64,000 nt of DNA from Gammaproteobacteria bacterium (GTDB lineage: Bacteria > Pseudomonadota > Gammaproteobacteria > Ga0077536). A program made the position numbers and the translations under genes. Each line of letters starts with the position of its first letter. Position 1 is the first letter of the stretch. The notes beneath the pieces are model-generated. The model was not told where the DNA came from. It ran no database searches and was given only the letters and a program-made list of their open reading frames with translations. Shown piece after piece: positions 25,571 through 33,656 of this stretch. The stretch is taken from assembly GCA_021773835.1 (NCBI GenBank), contig JAJFJQ010000028.1, positions 310,001 through 374,000 on the forward strand, written 5' to 3'.

Positions 25571-26296
25571 GTGTCGAATGAGATAGCAGTAGAAACCGGG
25601 CGATCGATCGACCTGGTTGAGGGACTACCGGGCATCGTTTCCGATTGGTCCTCGGATCAACGCGCGTTTAAGCGTGTGCCATGGGGCAAGGCAATGATGT
25701 GGATCTTCCTGTTGAGTGACACATTCATTTTTTCATGCTTTCTATTGAGTTACATGAAGGTCCGGATGACCACGGTTGTGCCGTGGCCAAATCCGAGTGA
25801 GGTGTTTGCGCTAACCATCGGCGGCCACCATATACCGCTGGTCCTCATCGCCATCATGACTTTTATCCTCATTAGCAGCAGCGGCACCATGGCCATGGCG
25901 GTGATGTTCGGCTACCGCAAGAACAAAAAGGTTACCGGTTGGTTAATCATCTTAACCGCCTTGTTCGGCGCTTCTTTTGTGGGCATGCAGGCCTTCGAGT
26001 GGACTAAATTGATTGTTGAAGAGGGTGTGCGTCCCTGGGGCAACCCCATGGGTGCGGCGCAGTTCGGCGCGTGCTTCTTTATGATCACCGGATTTCATGG
26101 CTTTCACGTCTCGATCGGGGTTGTGTTCCTGGTGATTATGGCCGTGAAGGTGTTTCGCGGTAGCCTCGATATTGGTCGCCCTGGCTTATTTACCCACCGA
26201 CCGGGGGACTATGAAGAAATAGAGATCATGGGCCTTTACTGGCATTTCGTTGACCTCGTGTGGGTGTTCATTTTCGCGTTTTTTTACCTTTGGTAG
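25571..26296 (+). CDS. Cytochrome c oxidase subunit III family protein (second copy)
   Basis: 241 residues from GTG 25571, with AAGGA about 10 bases upstream. LLSDTFIFSCFLLSYMKVR, ASFVGMQAFEWTKL, ITGFHGFHVSIGVVFLV and YWHFVDLVWVFIFAFFYLW are strong subunit III signatures; the last is more canonical than in the first copy. Together with the preceding gene it gives two subunit III homologues in one oxidase operon. Confidence 0.9.
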   Translation: MSNEIAVETGRSIDLVEGLPGIVSDWSSDQRAFKRVPWGKAMMWIFLLSDTFIFSCFLLSYMKVRMTTVVPWPNPSEVFALTIGGHHIPLVLIAIMTFILISSSGTMAMAVMFGYRKNKKVTGWLIILTALFGASFVGMQAFEWTKLIVEEGVRPWGNPMGAAQFGACFFMITGFHGFHVSIGVVFLVIMAVKVFRGSLDIGRPGLFTHRPGDYEEIEIMGLYWHFVDLVWVFIFAFFYLW

Positions 26297-26305
26297 GTTC
26301 CCAAC

Positions 26306-26674
26306 ATGTCAGAAGCAGAAGCAGCAACCATGTCCACGTCAACCGACGCATCCGAAGAACATGTTGAAGGACAAGAGCATCCCATTTCCACCTACCTGTG
26401 GGTATGGCTGCTATTGTTCGTTTTGAGCGTTGGCTCCTACATGGTCGATTACATACAACTGCAGGGACTCCTGCGATGGTCATTGATCCTCATATTCATG
26501 TTCTTAAAGGCGGGGTTCATTATCGCCATCTTCATGCACATGAAATGGGAGCGATTGGCTCTCTCCTTAGCCATCTTATTGCCACCACTGGTCCTGTTGG
26601 TCTTCATCGGGTTGATGTCGTCTGAAGCGAATTACACGTTTCTAACCAGACTAACGTTTTTCGGCGGACCGTAG
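26306..26674 (+). CDS. Cytochrome c oxidase subunit IV family protein
   Basis: 122 residues: an acidic, hydrophilic N-terminus (about 1-28) and three membrane segments (YLWVWLLLFVLSVGSYMV; LILIFMFLKAGFIIAIFMHM; LSLAILLPPLVLLVFIGL). The FLKAGFIIAIFMHMKWE motif is typical of bacterial subunit IV (CtaF/CyoD-like). Last gene of the cox operon. Confidence 0.88.
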   Translation: MSEAEAATMSTSTDASEEHVEGQEHPISTYLWVWLLLFVLSVGSYMVDYIQLQGLLRWSLILIFMFLKAGFIIAIFMHMKWERLALSLAILLPPLVLLVFIGLMSSEANYTFLTRLTFFGGP

Positions 26675-26693
26675 ACTCCCGCTCCCTATCACT

Positions 26694-26720
26694 GCCGACC
26701 ACCCGCACAGGTTGGTCGGC
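26694..26720 (+). terminator. Hairpin after the cox operon
   Basis: Perfect 8-bp stem GCCGACCA (26694-26701) / TGGTCGGC (26713-26720) with an 11-base loop, 20 bases after the subunit IV stop. No clear T-tract follows, so it may stabilise the mRNA end or be a weak terminator. Confidence 0.4.
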
Positions 26721-26834
26721 GGCGCCTTCGTCCGCTAGCTTGCGTCACCAGGCCGTAGCGCACCAGTGGGGCGCCCCGGCCCCACATGTGTGGTCACTGC
26801 GAGCGGGCCCTTAGCCGCAACAAGTCCGCCCATA

Positions 26835-27437
26835 ATGCGTCTCCAATTCCTCGTCTCGTTGATCTCCGTGCTGATGTATTGCCCGTCGGTGCTTGCGCAC
26901 GGCGGCGTTGCCTTCGAGGAGGACAACTGTGTCATTAACATTGGCTTCCTCAAAGCCCATTTTACCGGATACCAACCCCAATCTCGGGGCAACAAGGAAT
27001 TCTGCGAGGACATACCGGATGTCGGAGAAAGCCTGTTTGTGATCGAATATTTACACGAATTCCTGAGCAAAATACCCGTCGACTTCCGCATTATTGAAGA
27101 CGTCAATAACATCGGCGTCTTTGCCAACTGGTCGGATATTGAATCCATCGAAGACATTGAGCGGGTTACCGTCTTCTATCAACCGCCGGTACGGCGGCCT
27201 GGCGGTGTTATGAACGTCGAATACGAGTTTCGCGAGGCTGGTAGCTATATCGGCATCGTCACCGCACCACATCCAACGGAAGACAAAATCTATCGGGCTG
27301 TTTTCCAATTTCAAGTCGGTGGCCGGCGCTTCGGCTACCACCTGCCAATAATTTTCGGATTAATTGTGATCGTTCAGTATGTCTACTGGGTGAATGGCGG
27401 CGGATTGCGACGATTACGTCAGCGCCGATCGATGTGA
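26835..27437 (+). CDS. Periplasmic protein with C-terminal membrane anchor, next to cox operon
   Basis: 200 residues from ATG 26835. Signal peptide ending SVLA, then HGGVAFEEDNCVINIGFLKAHF and two conserved-looking cysteines (DNC, EFC). A single hydrophobic segment near the end (LPIIFGLIVIVQYVYWV) precedes a basic tail. No known domain is recognised; the plan is a periplasmic beta-rich domain held in the membrane. The cox location suggests a role in oxidase assembly or copper/heme delivery, but that is inference. Its 3' end overlaps the convergent subunit II-like gene by 19 bases. Confidence 0.65.
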   Translation: MRLQFLVSLISVLMYCPSVLAHGGVAFEEDNCVINIGFLKAHFTGYQPQSRGNKEFCEDIPDVGESLFVIEYLHEFLSKIPVDFRIIEDVNNIGVFANWSDIESIEDIERVTVFYQPPVRRPGGVMNVEYEFREAGSYIGIVTAPHPTEDKIYRAVFQFQVGGRRFGYHLPIIFGLIVIVQYVYWVNGGGLRRLRQRRSM

Positions 27438-28255
27438 TCCACCGACGCACGCGCTGCGTGTTGGCGATTTACCCATTTTTTGTATTCTAATTCGGTGGTC
27501 GCGACCACGATGATTGGTGCGGATCCCTGCTCATCGGCGCAACTGTCAATTGGATCTCCTCGGTAGGTACCTGGGGCTTCGATCTCAATCCGCTGGTCGC
27601 TGAGCCGTGCCGGCGTCGCATCTTGTTTAACCTTTAAGTCCGGTACCGACCAGGTGTAGACGCGGTCGATTGATGTGAACATCAAATGGATTGTTTTTTG
27701 TATGGGAAGTACTACTGAGCGGTCGTTTCCTAGTAAATCGGAGACATCTTCGACACCCGCGGCTGCCGAAGAACCCGTGTCGAGGTCAATTGAAACGCTA
27801 AAATCGTGGTCTAGATAGTCGTATCTCCAATTACAATTTTCACCCGTAATCCGGAGCCGCATTTCGGATAATTGGGCGGTCTCCCGGTAGAGCAGTGTTT
27901 TTGCTGCCGGAATAGCCATCAGGACTACAATCGCGAAAGGGATAACTGTCCAAATAAACTCCGTCGAGGACCGTTTGTGGAAATTCCCCGCGGCCTCATC
28001 TTGTGATTTTCGATGCGTAAAAATGGAATAGATCATAGCGGCGAACACCGCAACCGCGGCTACTGCGCAGATCCACAAAATAACTATGTGAAGATTGTGA
28101 ATTTTGCTGCTTGCTTGTGTGAGATCGGACGATATGGTGGATAGATCATTAGCGAGTGGCTCCGCTACCCAAACAATTAGGCCTAATAAGCTTGAGCAGA
28201 CGAGAGATGACTTGTGCGAAATGATTCGAAAGCAACGCATAAGATACTGTTTCAC
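27419..28255 (-). CDS. Cytochrome c oxidase subunit II paralogue lacking CuA ligands
   Basis: 278 residues with the subunit II plan: signal/first hydrophobic part, membrane hairpin (about 54-78 and 101-120), and a cupredoxin domain with the aromatic segment CNWRYDYLDHDFSV. It aligns without gaps to the CuA region of canonical subunit II, but the ligands are gone: the first His is Tyr200 (DRVYTWSVP), the first Cys is Pro235, the Glu is Asp237, the second His is Gln243 and the Met is Ala246; only the second Cys (Cys239) remains. It has no cytochrome c domain and no subunit I partner beside it. It therefore cannot bind CuA in the usual way; a structural, assembly or sensing role, or decay, are possible. 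Confidence 0.8.
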   Translation of the reverse strand: MKQYLMRCFRIISHKSSLVCSSLLGLIVWVAEPLANDLSTISSDLTQASSKIHNLHIVILWICAVAAVAVFAAMIYSIFTHRKSQDEAAGNFHKRSSTEFIWTVIPFAIVVLMAIPAAKTLLYRETAQLSEMRLRITGENCNWRYDYLDHDFSVSIDLDTGSSAAAGVEDVSDLLGNDRSVVLPIQKTIHLMFTSIDRVYTWSVPDLKVKQDATPARLSDQRIEIEAPGTYRGDPIDSCADEQGSAPIIVVATTELEYKKWVNRQHAARASVDHIDRR

Positions 28256-28365
28256 ATTTCACTGCTGGTTTGAACGGATGCTGTGCGGGATGGCTGCAAT
28301 TTTGGATTTCTCCGTATTCACCCGGAATACGATTGTTTGTGCTTTGTAGTGTGCACGGGATACTT

Positions 28366-29700
28366 TTACTTACCTATACAAAAAGTGGAAAAAATATCTC
28401 CCAGTAGGTCTTCGTTTGTATATTCCCCGGTGAGCGTTCCCAATGCCCGCATTGCTAAGCGCAGTTGTTCCGCTCCTAGTTCTGGCGAGGCTTGAAAAAG
28501 TGCGCGGTGGCCAAAAGCTAGCGCTTCCTCTGCGGTAAGCAGTTCTACCAAATGGCGTTCACGTGCAAGAAATGTATTGTCAGCGTCACCGTCTATATTG
28601 AAGTAATTTGCAACGGCCGTATGCAGTAAATCAATGCCTAGTTCATGTTTCGCGGAGATTTGCAGGTAAGCACCCGTCGGTCGCGGTTCTAGCATCACGT
28701 CAAGTGCATCCAGGTCTATTTTGTTGCGGATTTTAAACACCGGGATCGTGAGGTCGGCAACATAGTCGTTGAGTTCGTCGTAGTCAGTTGTTACGACAAA
28801 TAACGCGGCATCCGCTTGCTCGATTTTCTGTTTGGCTCGTCGTACGCCCTCTTGTTCAATTGCATTTTCGGTGTCCCGTAATCCTGCTGTATCGTGGAAC
28901 GTTGCAAGCAGGCCACCGAGTTCGACGTCGATTGACAATACGTCACGGGTCGTTCCGGCTTCGCTAGTGACAATAGCACGGTCTTCTCCGGCGAGGACAT
29001 TTAGCAAGGTGGACTTACCGACATTCGGTCGCCCGATTATCACAATGTTCAGACCGGCCCTTATTCTAGCGCCCTGTTCTGCCTGCTGGATTAGACGCGT
29101 TAGTTCAATGGCTACTTCATTAGTCCGTTCGGTGAGTTCACTCAGCACCAAAGGCGGAAGTTCTTCGTCTGGAAAATCGATAGTTGCTTCTAGTTGGATG
29201 TGGATTGACTTTAGACTTTCGACGATAGAATTAACTTGCTGTGAAAACCGGCCTGATAAGGAATTTTGTGCGAGGCGGGCAGAGAGGGTGGTAGAGCTTT
29301 CGATCAGGTCTGCGACCGCTTCGGCTTGGATAAGATCTAATTTTCCGTTTAGAAACGCTCTCTCACTGAATTCCCCTGGGCGAGCCTGACGCGCTCCAGC
29401 AGCAATTGCGGCGCGCATGACTTCGCGAATAATAACGGCCCCACCATGGGTTTGTATTTCGAGAACGTCTTCACCGGTAAATGATTGGGGACCTCGGAAA
29501 TAAATGACGATTGCATTGTCGATGGTTTCGTTTTCAATACCGATTACACGACAATAAGTCGCATTTCTTGCGTCCGGTAGTCGACCAATCAGCCGGGTGG
29601 CAATGTGTCCTAGGTCGTGGCCAGAAATTCGGAGTATCGCGAGTGCACCGCGGCCTGCTGGGGTCGCGACAGCTGCAATCGGATCATTTGATTGGGACAC
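28366..29700 (-). CDS. mnmE: tRNA modification GTPase MnmE
   Basis: 444 residues. N-terminal tetrahydrofolate-binding domain (DPIAAVATPAGRGALAILRI, GEDVLEIQTHGG), then the G domain with P-loop GRPNVGKSTLLN, switch region AGTTRD, DTAGL and NKID, and the C-terminal CIGK with the catalytic cysteine. With MnmG it installs the carboxymethylaminomethyl group at U34 of certain tRNAs. It follows yidC after 20 bases in the conserved rpmH-rnpA-yidC-mnmE order. The 110 bases after it hold no gene. Confidence 0.97.
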   Translation of the reverse strand: MSQSNDPIAAVATPAGRGALAILRISGHDLGHIATRLIGRLPDARNATYCRVIGIENETIDNAIVIYFRGPQSFTGEDVLEIQTHGGAVIIREVMRAAIAAGARQARPGEFSERAFLNGKLDLIQAEAVADLIESSTTLSARLAQNSLSGRFSQQVNSIVESLKSIHIQLEATIDFPDEELPPLVLSELTERTNEVAIELTRLIQQAEQGARIRAGLNIVIIGRPNVGKSTLLNVLAGEDRAIVTSEAGTTRDVLSIDVELGGLLATFHDTAGLRDTENAIEQEGVRRAKQKIEQADAALFVVTTDYDELNDYVADLTIPVFKIRNKIDLDALDVMLEPRPTGAYLQISAKHELGIDLLHTAVANYFNIDGDADNTFLARERHLVELLTAEEALAFGHRALFQASPELGAEQLRLAMRALGTLTGEYTNEDLLGDIFSTFCIGK

Positions 29701-29720
29701 CTGCTGTGCGATATGAAACG

Positions 29721-31376
29721 TTAGGTTTTCGCCGCGTTTTCGATGCTACGGGTAATGTGCCATTGCTGCGCAATCGACAGAATGTTATTCACAACCCAGT
29801 AAAGGACGAGACCGGACGGAAAAAACATGAAGAATATGGTGAACGCTATTGGCAGGATCTGCATGACTTTTTGTTGTACGGGATCGATCGGTGCTGGATT
29901 TAGTTTTTGCTGGATCCACATACTGACCCCCATGATTAACGGGAGAATGTACAGCGGGTCTTTAGACGAAAGGTCTACCAGCCAGAGAGCGAAAGAGGCC
30001 TGACGCAATTCGACGCTTTCGAGAAGAACCCAATACAACGAAATAAATACCGGGATCTGGACCAATATGGGCAAGCATCCGCCGAGTGGGTTTATCTTTT
30101 CTTCTTTGTAGAGCTCCATCATGGCTTGGTTTAGTCGCGCTCGATCTTTACCATAACGTTCCTTCATGGCGAGCATCCGCGGCTGCACTTTTCGCATGTT
30201 GGCCATTGAGCGATAGCCGGCTGCGGACAGGGGATAGAAGGCAAGCTTGAGGAGGAAGGTCAAAATGATGATGGCCCATCCCCAATTACCTGTCGTATCT
30301 TTGATAAATTGTAGGGTGACGAACAGTGGTTTTGCGATGAACCATAAGACGCCGAAATCTACGGTGAGCTCGAGGCCTGGCGCGAGGTCGTGCAGCACCT
30401 CTTGTAATTTAGGTCCGATGAATATCGACGACTGTATCTCGCCGCTATTGCCGGCAGGGATTTCTAACCTAGGACTCCAATAACCCACGACATAGCGTGT
30501 TTGGTCAAGGATCAAAGAATAAAAGTGGCTAAGGTTAGCTGCCGGCGGTATTAAAGCGCTAACAAAATAATGCTCGAGTATTCCGACCCATCCTTCTTTT
30601 ACTTCGAGATTGAGAGGCGCATCCTCTAGATCGTCAAAGTCGTACTTTTCGTAACGTTTTTCTGGCGTTGAAACTGCGGCGCCGGTAAAGGTGTATATAA
30701 GGCTGCGCTTAGAACTGGGTTTCGTTCGTTGTAGCTGTTCATATACACGCCCGGTCCAGTCCTCCGGGGTTTTGTTATCGATTATGTATTCAATGCCGAT
30801 GAGATAACTGCCGCGCTGGAAAGTGTACCGTTTTGTGACCTTCATGCCGCTTTCGGATGACCACTTGAGGTCGACTGTTAGTTCTGCGGCGGTGTCGGCC
30901 ATTTGGTAGGTCGGTTCTGCTGCATTAAAAGATGATCGATGGTTGGGGATATCACCGCTCCCTTTTATGCCGCCTTGATGGATAAAAAATCGTTCATGGG
31001 TTCGGTCAAGTAAAGAGAAATACTCTTCTGGGCGCTCATGGTCCACGGGGTATTGAACTAGGGCCGCGTGGGTAATGCCACCTCCGAGTAGATTGATATC
31101 GACTTCTAATACATCGGTTTTGACTGAAATCGAATCAATTTTTTCATCTGGCGGTTCAAATACCAACGACGCAGCCGACGGGGTAGCGACGGGAGTGGGC
31201 TCTTTCGGTTGAGCGTTTGGCGATTCTTCGATGCTCGGCGCCTCCCTGATGCTGGGTGCTTCACTTGTGACCTGCTCGGCAACAGGAGCTTGGTTGTAGT
31301 CGCTCTGCCAAGCGTCCCACAACATCAACGAGACGAAGGACAACGCTATTACGAGGAATAGTCGCGTGTTATCCAT
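29721..31376 (-). CDS. yidC: Membrane protein insertase YidC
   Basis: 551 residues from ATG 31376 (MDNTRLFLVIALSFV); an upstream in-frame TTG at 31391 is less likely. An N-terminal membrane anchor is followed by a Pro/Glu-rich linker, a large periplasmic beta-supersandwich domain (about 60-330), and the conserved insertase core with GNWGWAIIILTFLLKLAFYP, NPLGGCLPILVQIPVFISLY and FPSGLVLYWVVNN. It inserts and folds inner-membrane proteins, alone or with SecYEG. No yidD is found in the 48 bases between it and rnpA, where that gene usually lies. Confidence 0.97.
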   Translation of the reverse strand: MDNTRLFLVIALSFVSLMLWDAWQSDYNQAPVAEQVTSEAPSIREAPSIEESPNAQPKEPTPVATPSAASLVFEPPDEKIDSISVKTDVLEVDINLLGGGITHAALVQYPVDHERPEEYFSLLDRTHERFFIHQGGIKGSGDIPNHRSSFNAAEPTYQMADTAAELTVDLKWSSESGMKVTKRYTFQRGSYLIGIEYIIDNKTPEDWTGRVYEQLQRTKPSSKRSLIYTFTGAAVSTPEKRYEKYDFDDLEDAPLNLEVKEGWVGILEHYFVSALIPPAANLSHFYSLILDQTRYVVGYWSPRLEIPAGNSGEIQSSIFIGPKLQEVLHDLAPGLELTVDFGVLWFIAKPLFVTLQFIKDTTGNWGWAIIILTFLLKLAFYPLSAAGYRSMANMRKVQPRMLAMKERYGKDRARLNQAMMELYKEEKINPLGGCLPILVQIPVFISLYWVLLESVELRQASFALWLVDLSSKDPLYILPLIMGVSMWIQQKLNPAPIDPVQQKVMQILPIAFTIFFMFFPSGLVLYWVVNNILSIAQQWHITRSIENAAKT

Positions 31377-31424
31377 GTAGAGACGGTTCAATAAGCATTT
31401 TGGTTTCGGCGAAAGACCCGAGTA

Positions 31425-31772
31425 TTATTTTATTTTGAGCCACAGATCGTCGAGCTTGCGCGACAGAAAAGCATTCGGCTGTGTACGTGCTAATGGTGTT
31501 GCCTGGACGACTATATCAAGCGGGTTCATTGTAGGCGCGTTGCGTCGGAAACTCTCGCGAACGACTCGTTTTATACGGTTTCTATCGACCGAGCGGGCGG
31601 CTGCTTTCCGACTGATTGCAAGCCCTAGCCTTGGGTGTTCGAGTTCGTTCGGGTTCGCGACTACGGTGAACGCGGAACACCGTAGACGCTTACCTTTCGC
31701 GAAGGCACGTTTAAACTCCGTCGGTTTTAGCAACCTCATCGTTTTACGAAAAGGCTGCTCACGTGCGAGCAA
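31425..31772 (-). CDS. rnpA: Ribonuclease P protein component
   Basis: 115 residues. RLGLAISRKAAARSVDRNRIKRVVRESFRRN is the RNR-type RNA-binding signature of RnpA, which assists the catalytic RNA in 5' tRNA maturation. The start at 31772 is a TTG; the first residues (REQPFRKTMRLLKPTEF) fit the family N-terminus, so it is preferred over the ATG at 31739. It begins 13 bases after rpmH. Confidence 0.93.
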   Translation of the reverse strand: MLAREQPFRKTMRLLKPTEFKRAFAKGKRLRCSAFTVVANPNELEHPRLGLAISRKAAARSVDRNRIKRVVRESFRRNAPTMNPLDIVVQATPLARTQPNAFLSRKLDDLWLKIK

Positions 31773-31785
31773 AACGGGGTACAGC

Positions 31786-31923
31786 TTAGGCTGGCGTTAG
31801 GCGAGCGCGACCTTTTGCGCGCCGCGCCTTGAGTACGCGACGGCCGGCTTTCGTTGACATTCGGGCGCGGAAACCGTGTCTACGGGCGCGCTTCAATCGA
31901 CTGGGCTGAAATGTTCTTTTCAT
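31786..31923 (-). CDS. rpmH: 50S ribosomal protein L34
   Basis: 45 codons, ATG 31923-31921 to TAA 31788-31786. Starts [18 protein letters not shown], followed by [21 protein letters not shown]: the complete L34 sequence pattern. It is the first gene of the rpmH-rnpA-yidC-mnmE transcript. Confidence 0.97.
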   Translation of the reverse strand: MKRTFQPSRLKRARRHGFRARMSTKAGRRVLKARRAKGRARLTPA

Positions 31924-31986
31924 GTCTCAAGCTTGCTAAGTTTTCTTTTCTGAATCAATTAGTTTTGTGGTCTCTAAGGCGAGCGG

Positions 31987-32016
31987 ATTGTACGCTTTTG
32001 ACGCTAACAAAGTCAA
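31987..32016 (-). promoter_or_regulatory. Sigma-70 promoter of rpmH operon
   Basis: On the minus strand, -35 TTGACT (32016-32011), an 18-base spacer and -10 TACAAT (31992-31987), about 64 bases before the rpmH ATG. Good match to consensus and at the place of the conserved rpmH promoter. Confidence 0.65.
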
Positions 32017-32038
32017 TTTCTCGGTATCTTTCGGCTAC

Positions 32039-32047
32039 TGTGGATAA
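32039..32047 (-). promoter_or_regulatory. DnaA box upstream of dnaA
   Basis: TGTGGATAA, the exact complement of the consensus TTATCCACA, 64 bases before the dnaA start. A TACACT that could be a -10 lies shortly downstream, so bound DnaA could autoregulate dnaA. Confidence 0.7.
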
Positions 32048-32110
32048 CTCACAAAATGAGCGTTACACTCGCCGCTGCGTAGTGTCATGTGTTAACCAAA
32101 AAGGTAACTC

Positions 32111-33466
32111 TTGTTGAACCCGGCCGTCTGGCAGAAATGCCTTAAACACCTTGAAGCGGAGCTTACTTCGCAACAATACAACACGTGGATACGACCACTT
32201 CAGGTTGTTGAAAAAGAAGATGAATTAGCACTATTTGCGCCAAATAGATTTGTCCTCGATTGGATCAAGGACAAATATTCCGCGCGCATTGAAACCCTGC
32301 TTTTGGAGCTTTCCCCGGAGCACCCAGTGTCAATGTCTTTCTCGGTCGGAGCACAGGCTAGTGAGCTTGTGGAAGCCGTAGCGACAGTCGCCGCACCGAA
32401 GGTACCGGTGGTGGAGACTGTGCGGGCTGCAAAAAACAGCAAATACACCACGCGGTTAAAAGGCGATTTTACGTTTGATAATTTTGTTGAAGGCAAATCA
32501 AACCAATTAGCCCGCGCGGCTTCATTGCAGATCGCGGAGAATCCTGGAAAAGCCTATAACCCCTTGTTTATCTGCGGTGGCGTCGGGCTCGGCAAAACCC
32601 ACTTGATGCATGCCGTTGGTAACCACCTCGTCGGCGAGCGGCCTAATGCGAAGGTCGTCTACCTTCATTCGGAGCGGTTCGTCGCCGACATGGTCAAGGG
32701 CTTGCAACATAACTCTATAAATGACTTCAAACGGTTCTATCGCTCGGTCGATGCATTGCTCATCGACGATATCCAGTTTTTCGCCGGCAAAGAGCGCTCT
32801 CAAGAGGAATTCTTCCACACTTTCAATGCTTTACTCGAGGGTCAGCAGCAGATAATTTTGACCTGTGACCGTTATCCCAAGGAAGTTTCCGGTGTTGAAG
32901 AGCGACTTAAATCACGCTTTGGTTGGGGACTCACCGTTGCAATCGAACCACCGGAATTGGAAACACGGGTAGCAATTTTAAAGAGTAAGGCTTTGCAGAC
33001 AGGTGTGTCTTTCCCGGATGAAGTCGCTTTTTTCGTCGCTAAACGTTTTAAGTCGAATATACGCGAACTAGAAGGCGCACTACATAGATTAATAGCAAAC
33101 GCTCACTTCACCGGACAGCCAATCACACTGGAATTTGCTAAGGCCGCGCTTAAAGATCTACTCGCCTTACAGGACAAGATGGTCACGATCGAGAATATCC
33201 AGAAAACAGTTGCCGAATACTACAAGATGCGAGTCGCCGATTTGTTGTCTAAGCGACGAAGTCGTTCTATTGCGCGACCGCGGCAAGTTGCAATGGCACT
33301 TTCGAAGGAATTGACCAATCACAGTCTACCGGAGATAGGCGATGCGTTTGGGGGCCGCGATCACACGACTGTTATCCATGCGTGTAGAAAAATTGCTGAT
33401 CTGCGTCGGAGTGAATCTCGCATTAACGAAGACTTTATTAATTTGGAACGTATTCTAACCACCTAG
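32111..33466 (+). CDS. dnaA: Chromosomal replication initiator DnaA
   Basis: 451 residues from TTG 32111 (a second TTG follows at 32114; AAGGTAA lies 5-8 bases upstream). Domain [23 protein letters not shown]; linker about 80-115; AAA+ domain III with Walker [14 protein letters not shown] and Walker [14 protein letters not shown]; domain IV with the DnaA signature [15 protein letters not shown]. It binds the boxes on both sides of its gene, unwinds oriC and loads the helicase. The order dnaA-dnaN-recF-gyrB is the ancestral bacterial one. Confidence 0.98.
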   Translation: MLNPAVWQKCLKHLEAELTSQQYNTWIRPLQVVEKEDELALFAPNRFVLDWIKDKYSARIETLLLELSPEHPVSMSFSVGAQASELVEAVATVAAPKVPVVETVRAAKNSKYTTRLKGDFTFDNFVEGKSNQLARAASLQIAENPGKAYNPLFICGGVGLGKTHLMHAVGNHLVGERPNAKVVYLHSERFVADMVKGLQHNSINDFKRFYRSVDALLIDDIQFFAGKERSQEEFFHTFNALLEGQQQIILTCDRYPKEVSGVEERLKSRFGWGLTVAIEPPELETRVAILKSKALQTGVSFPDEVAFFVAKRFKSNIRELEGALHRLIANAHFTGQPITLEFAKAALKDLLALQDKMVTIENIQKTVAEYYKMRVADLLSKRRSRSIARPRQVAMALSKELTNHSLPEIGDAFGGRDHTTVIHACRKIADLRRSESRINEDFINLERILTT

Positions 33467-33656
33467 TATCGTGTGTATAAAAAGAACGGTGCAAGATCGA
33501 TACGCTTTATCCACAATCTATACACAGCACCGCAGTTGGATCTACCGAGATTATACATTGCTTTGGGATACTGTAATTCTTTGAAAAATAGGCATTAGAT
33601 GACGTTATACACAGAATTGTTCACGCTATATAACTACAATAAATGGTAGTAAATTA
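33467..33656. other. oriC: Replication origin (oriC) candidate
   Basis: 190 AT-rich bases between dnaA and dnaN with a cluster of DnaA boxes: TGTGTATAA (33472-33480, complement of TTATACACA), the perfect TTATCCACA (33507-33515), the weaker CTATACACA (33518-33526) and TTATACACA (33605-33613). AT-rich stretches around 33540-33600 and 33620-33656 could be the unwinding element. With the box at 32039 the origin may be split around dnaA. Parts also serve as the dnaN promoter region. Confidence 0.75.

Noticed and set aside
26694-26720. Strong intrinsic terminator after cox operon
   Set aside because: The stem is good but no T-tract follows, so it is reported only at low confidence.
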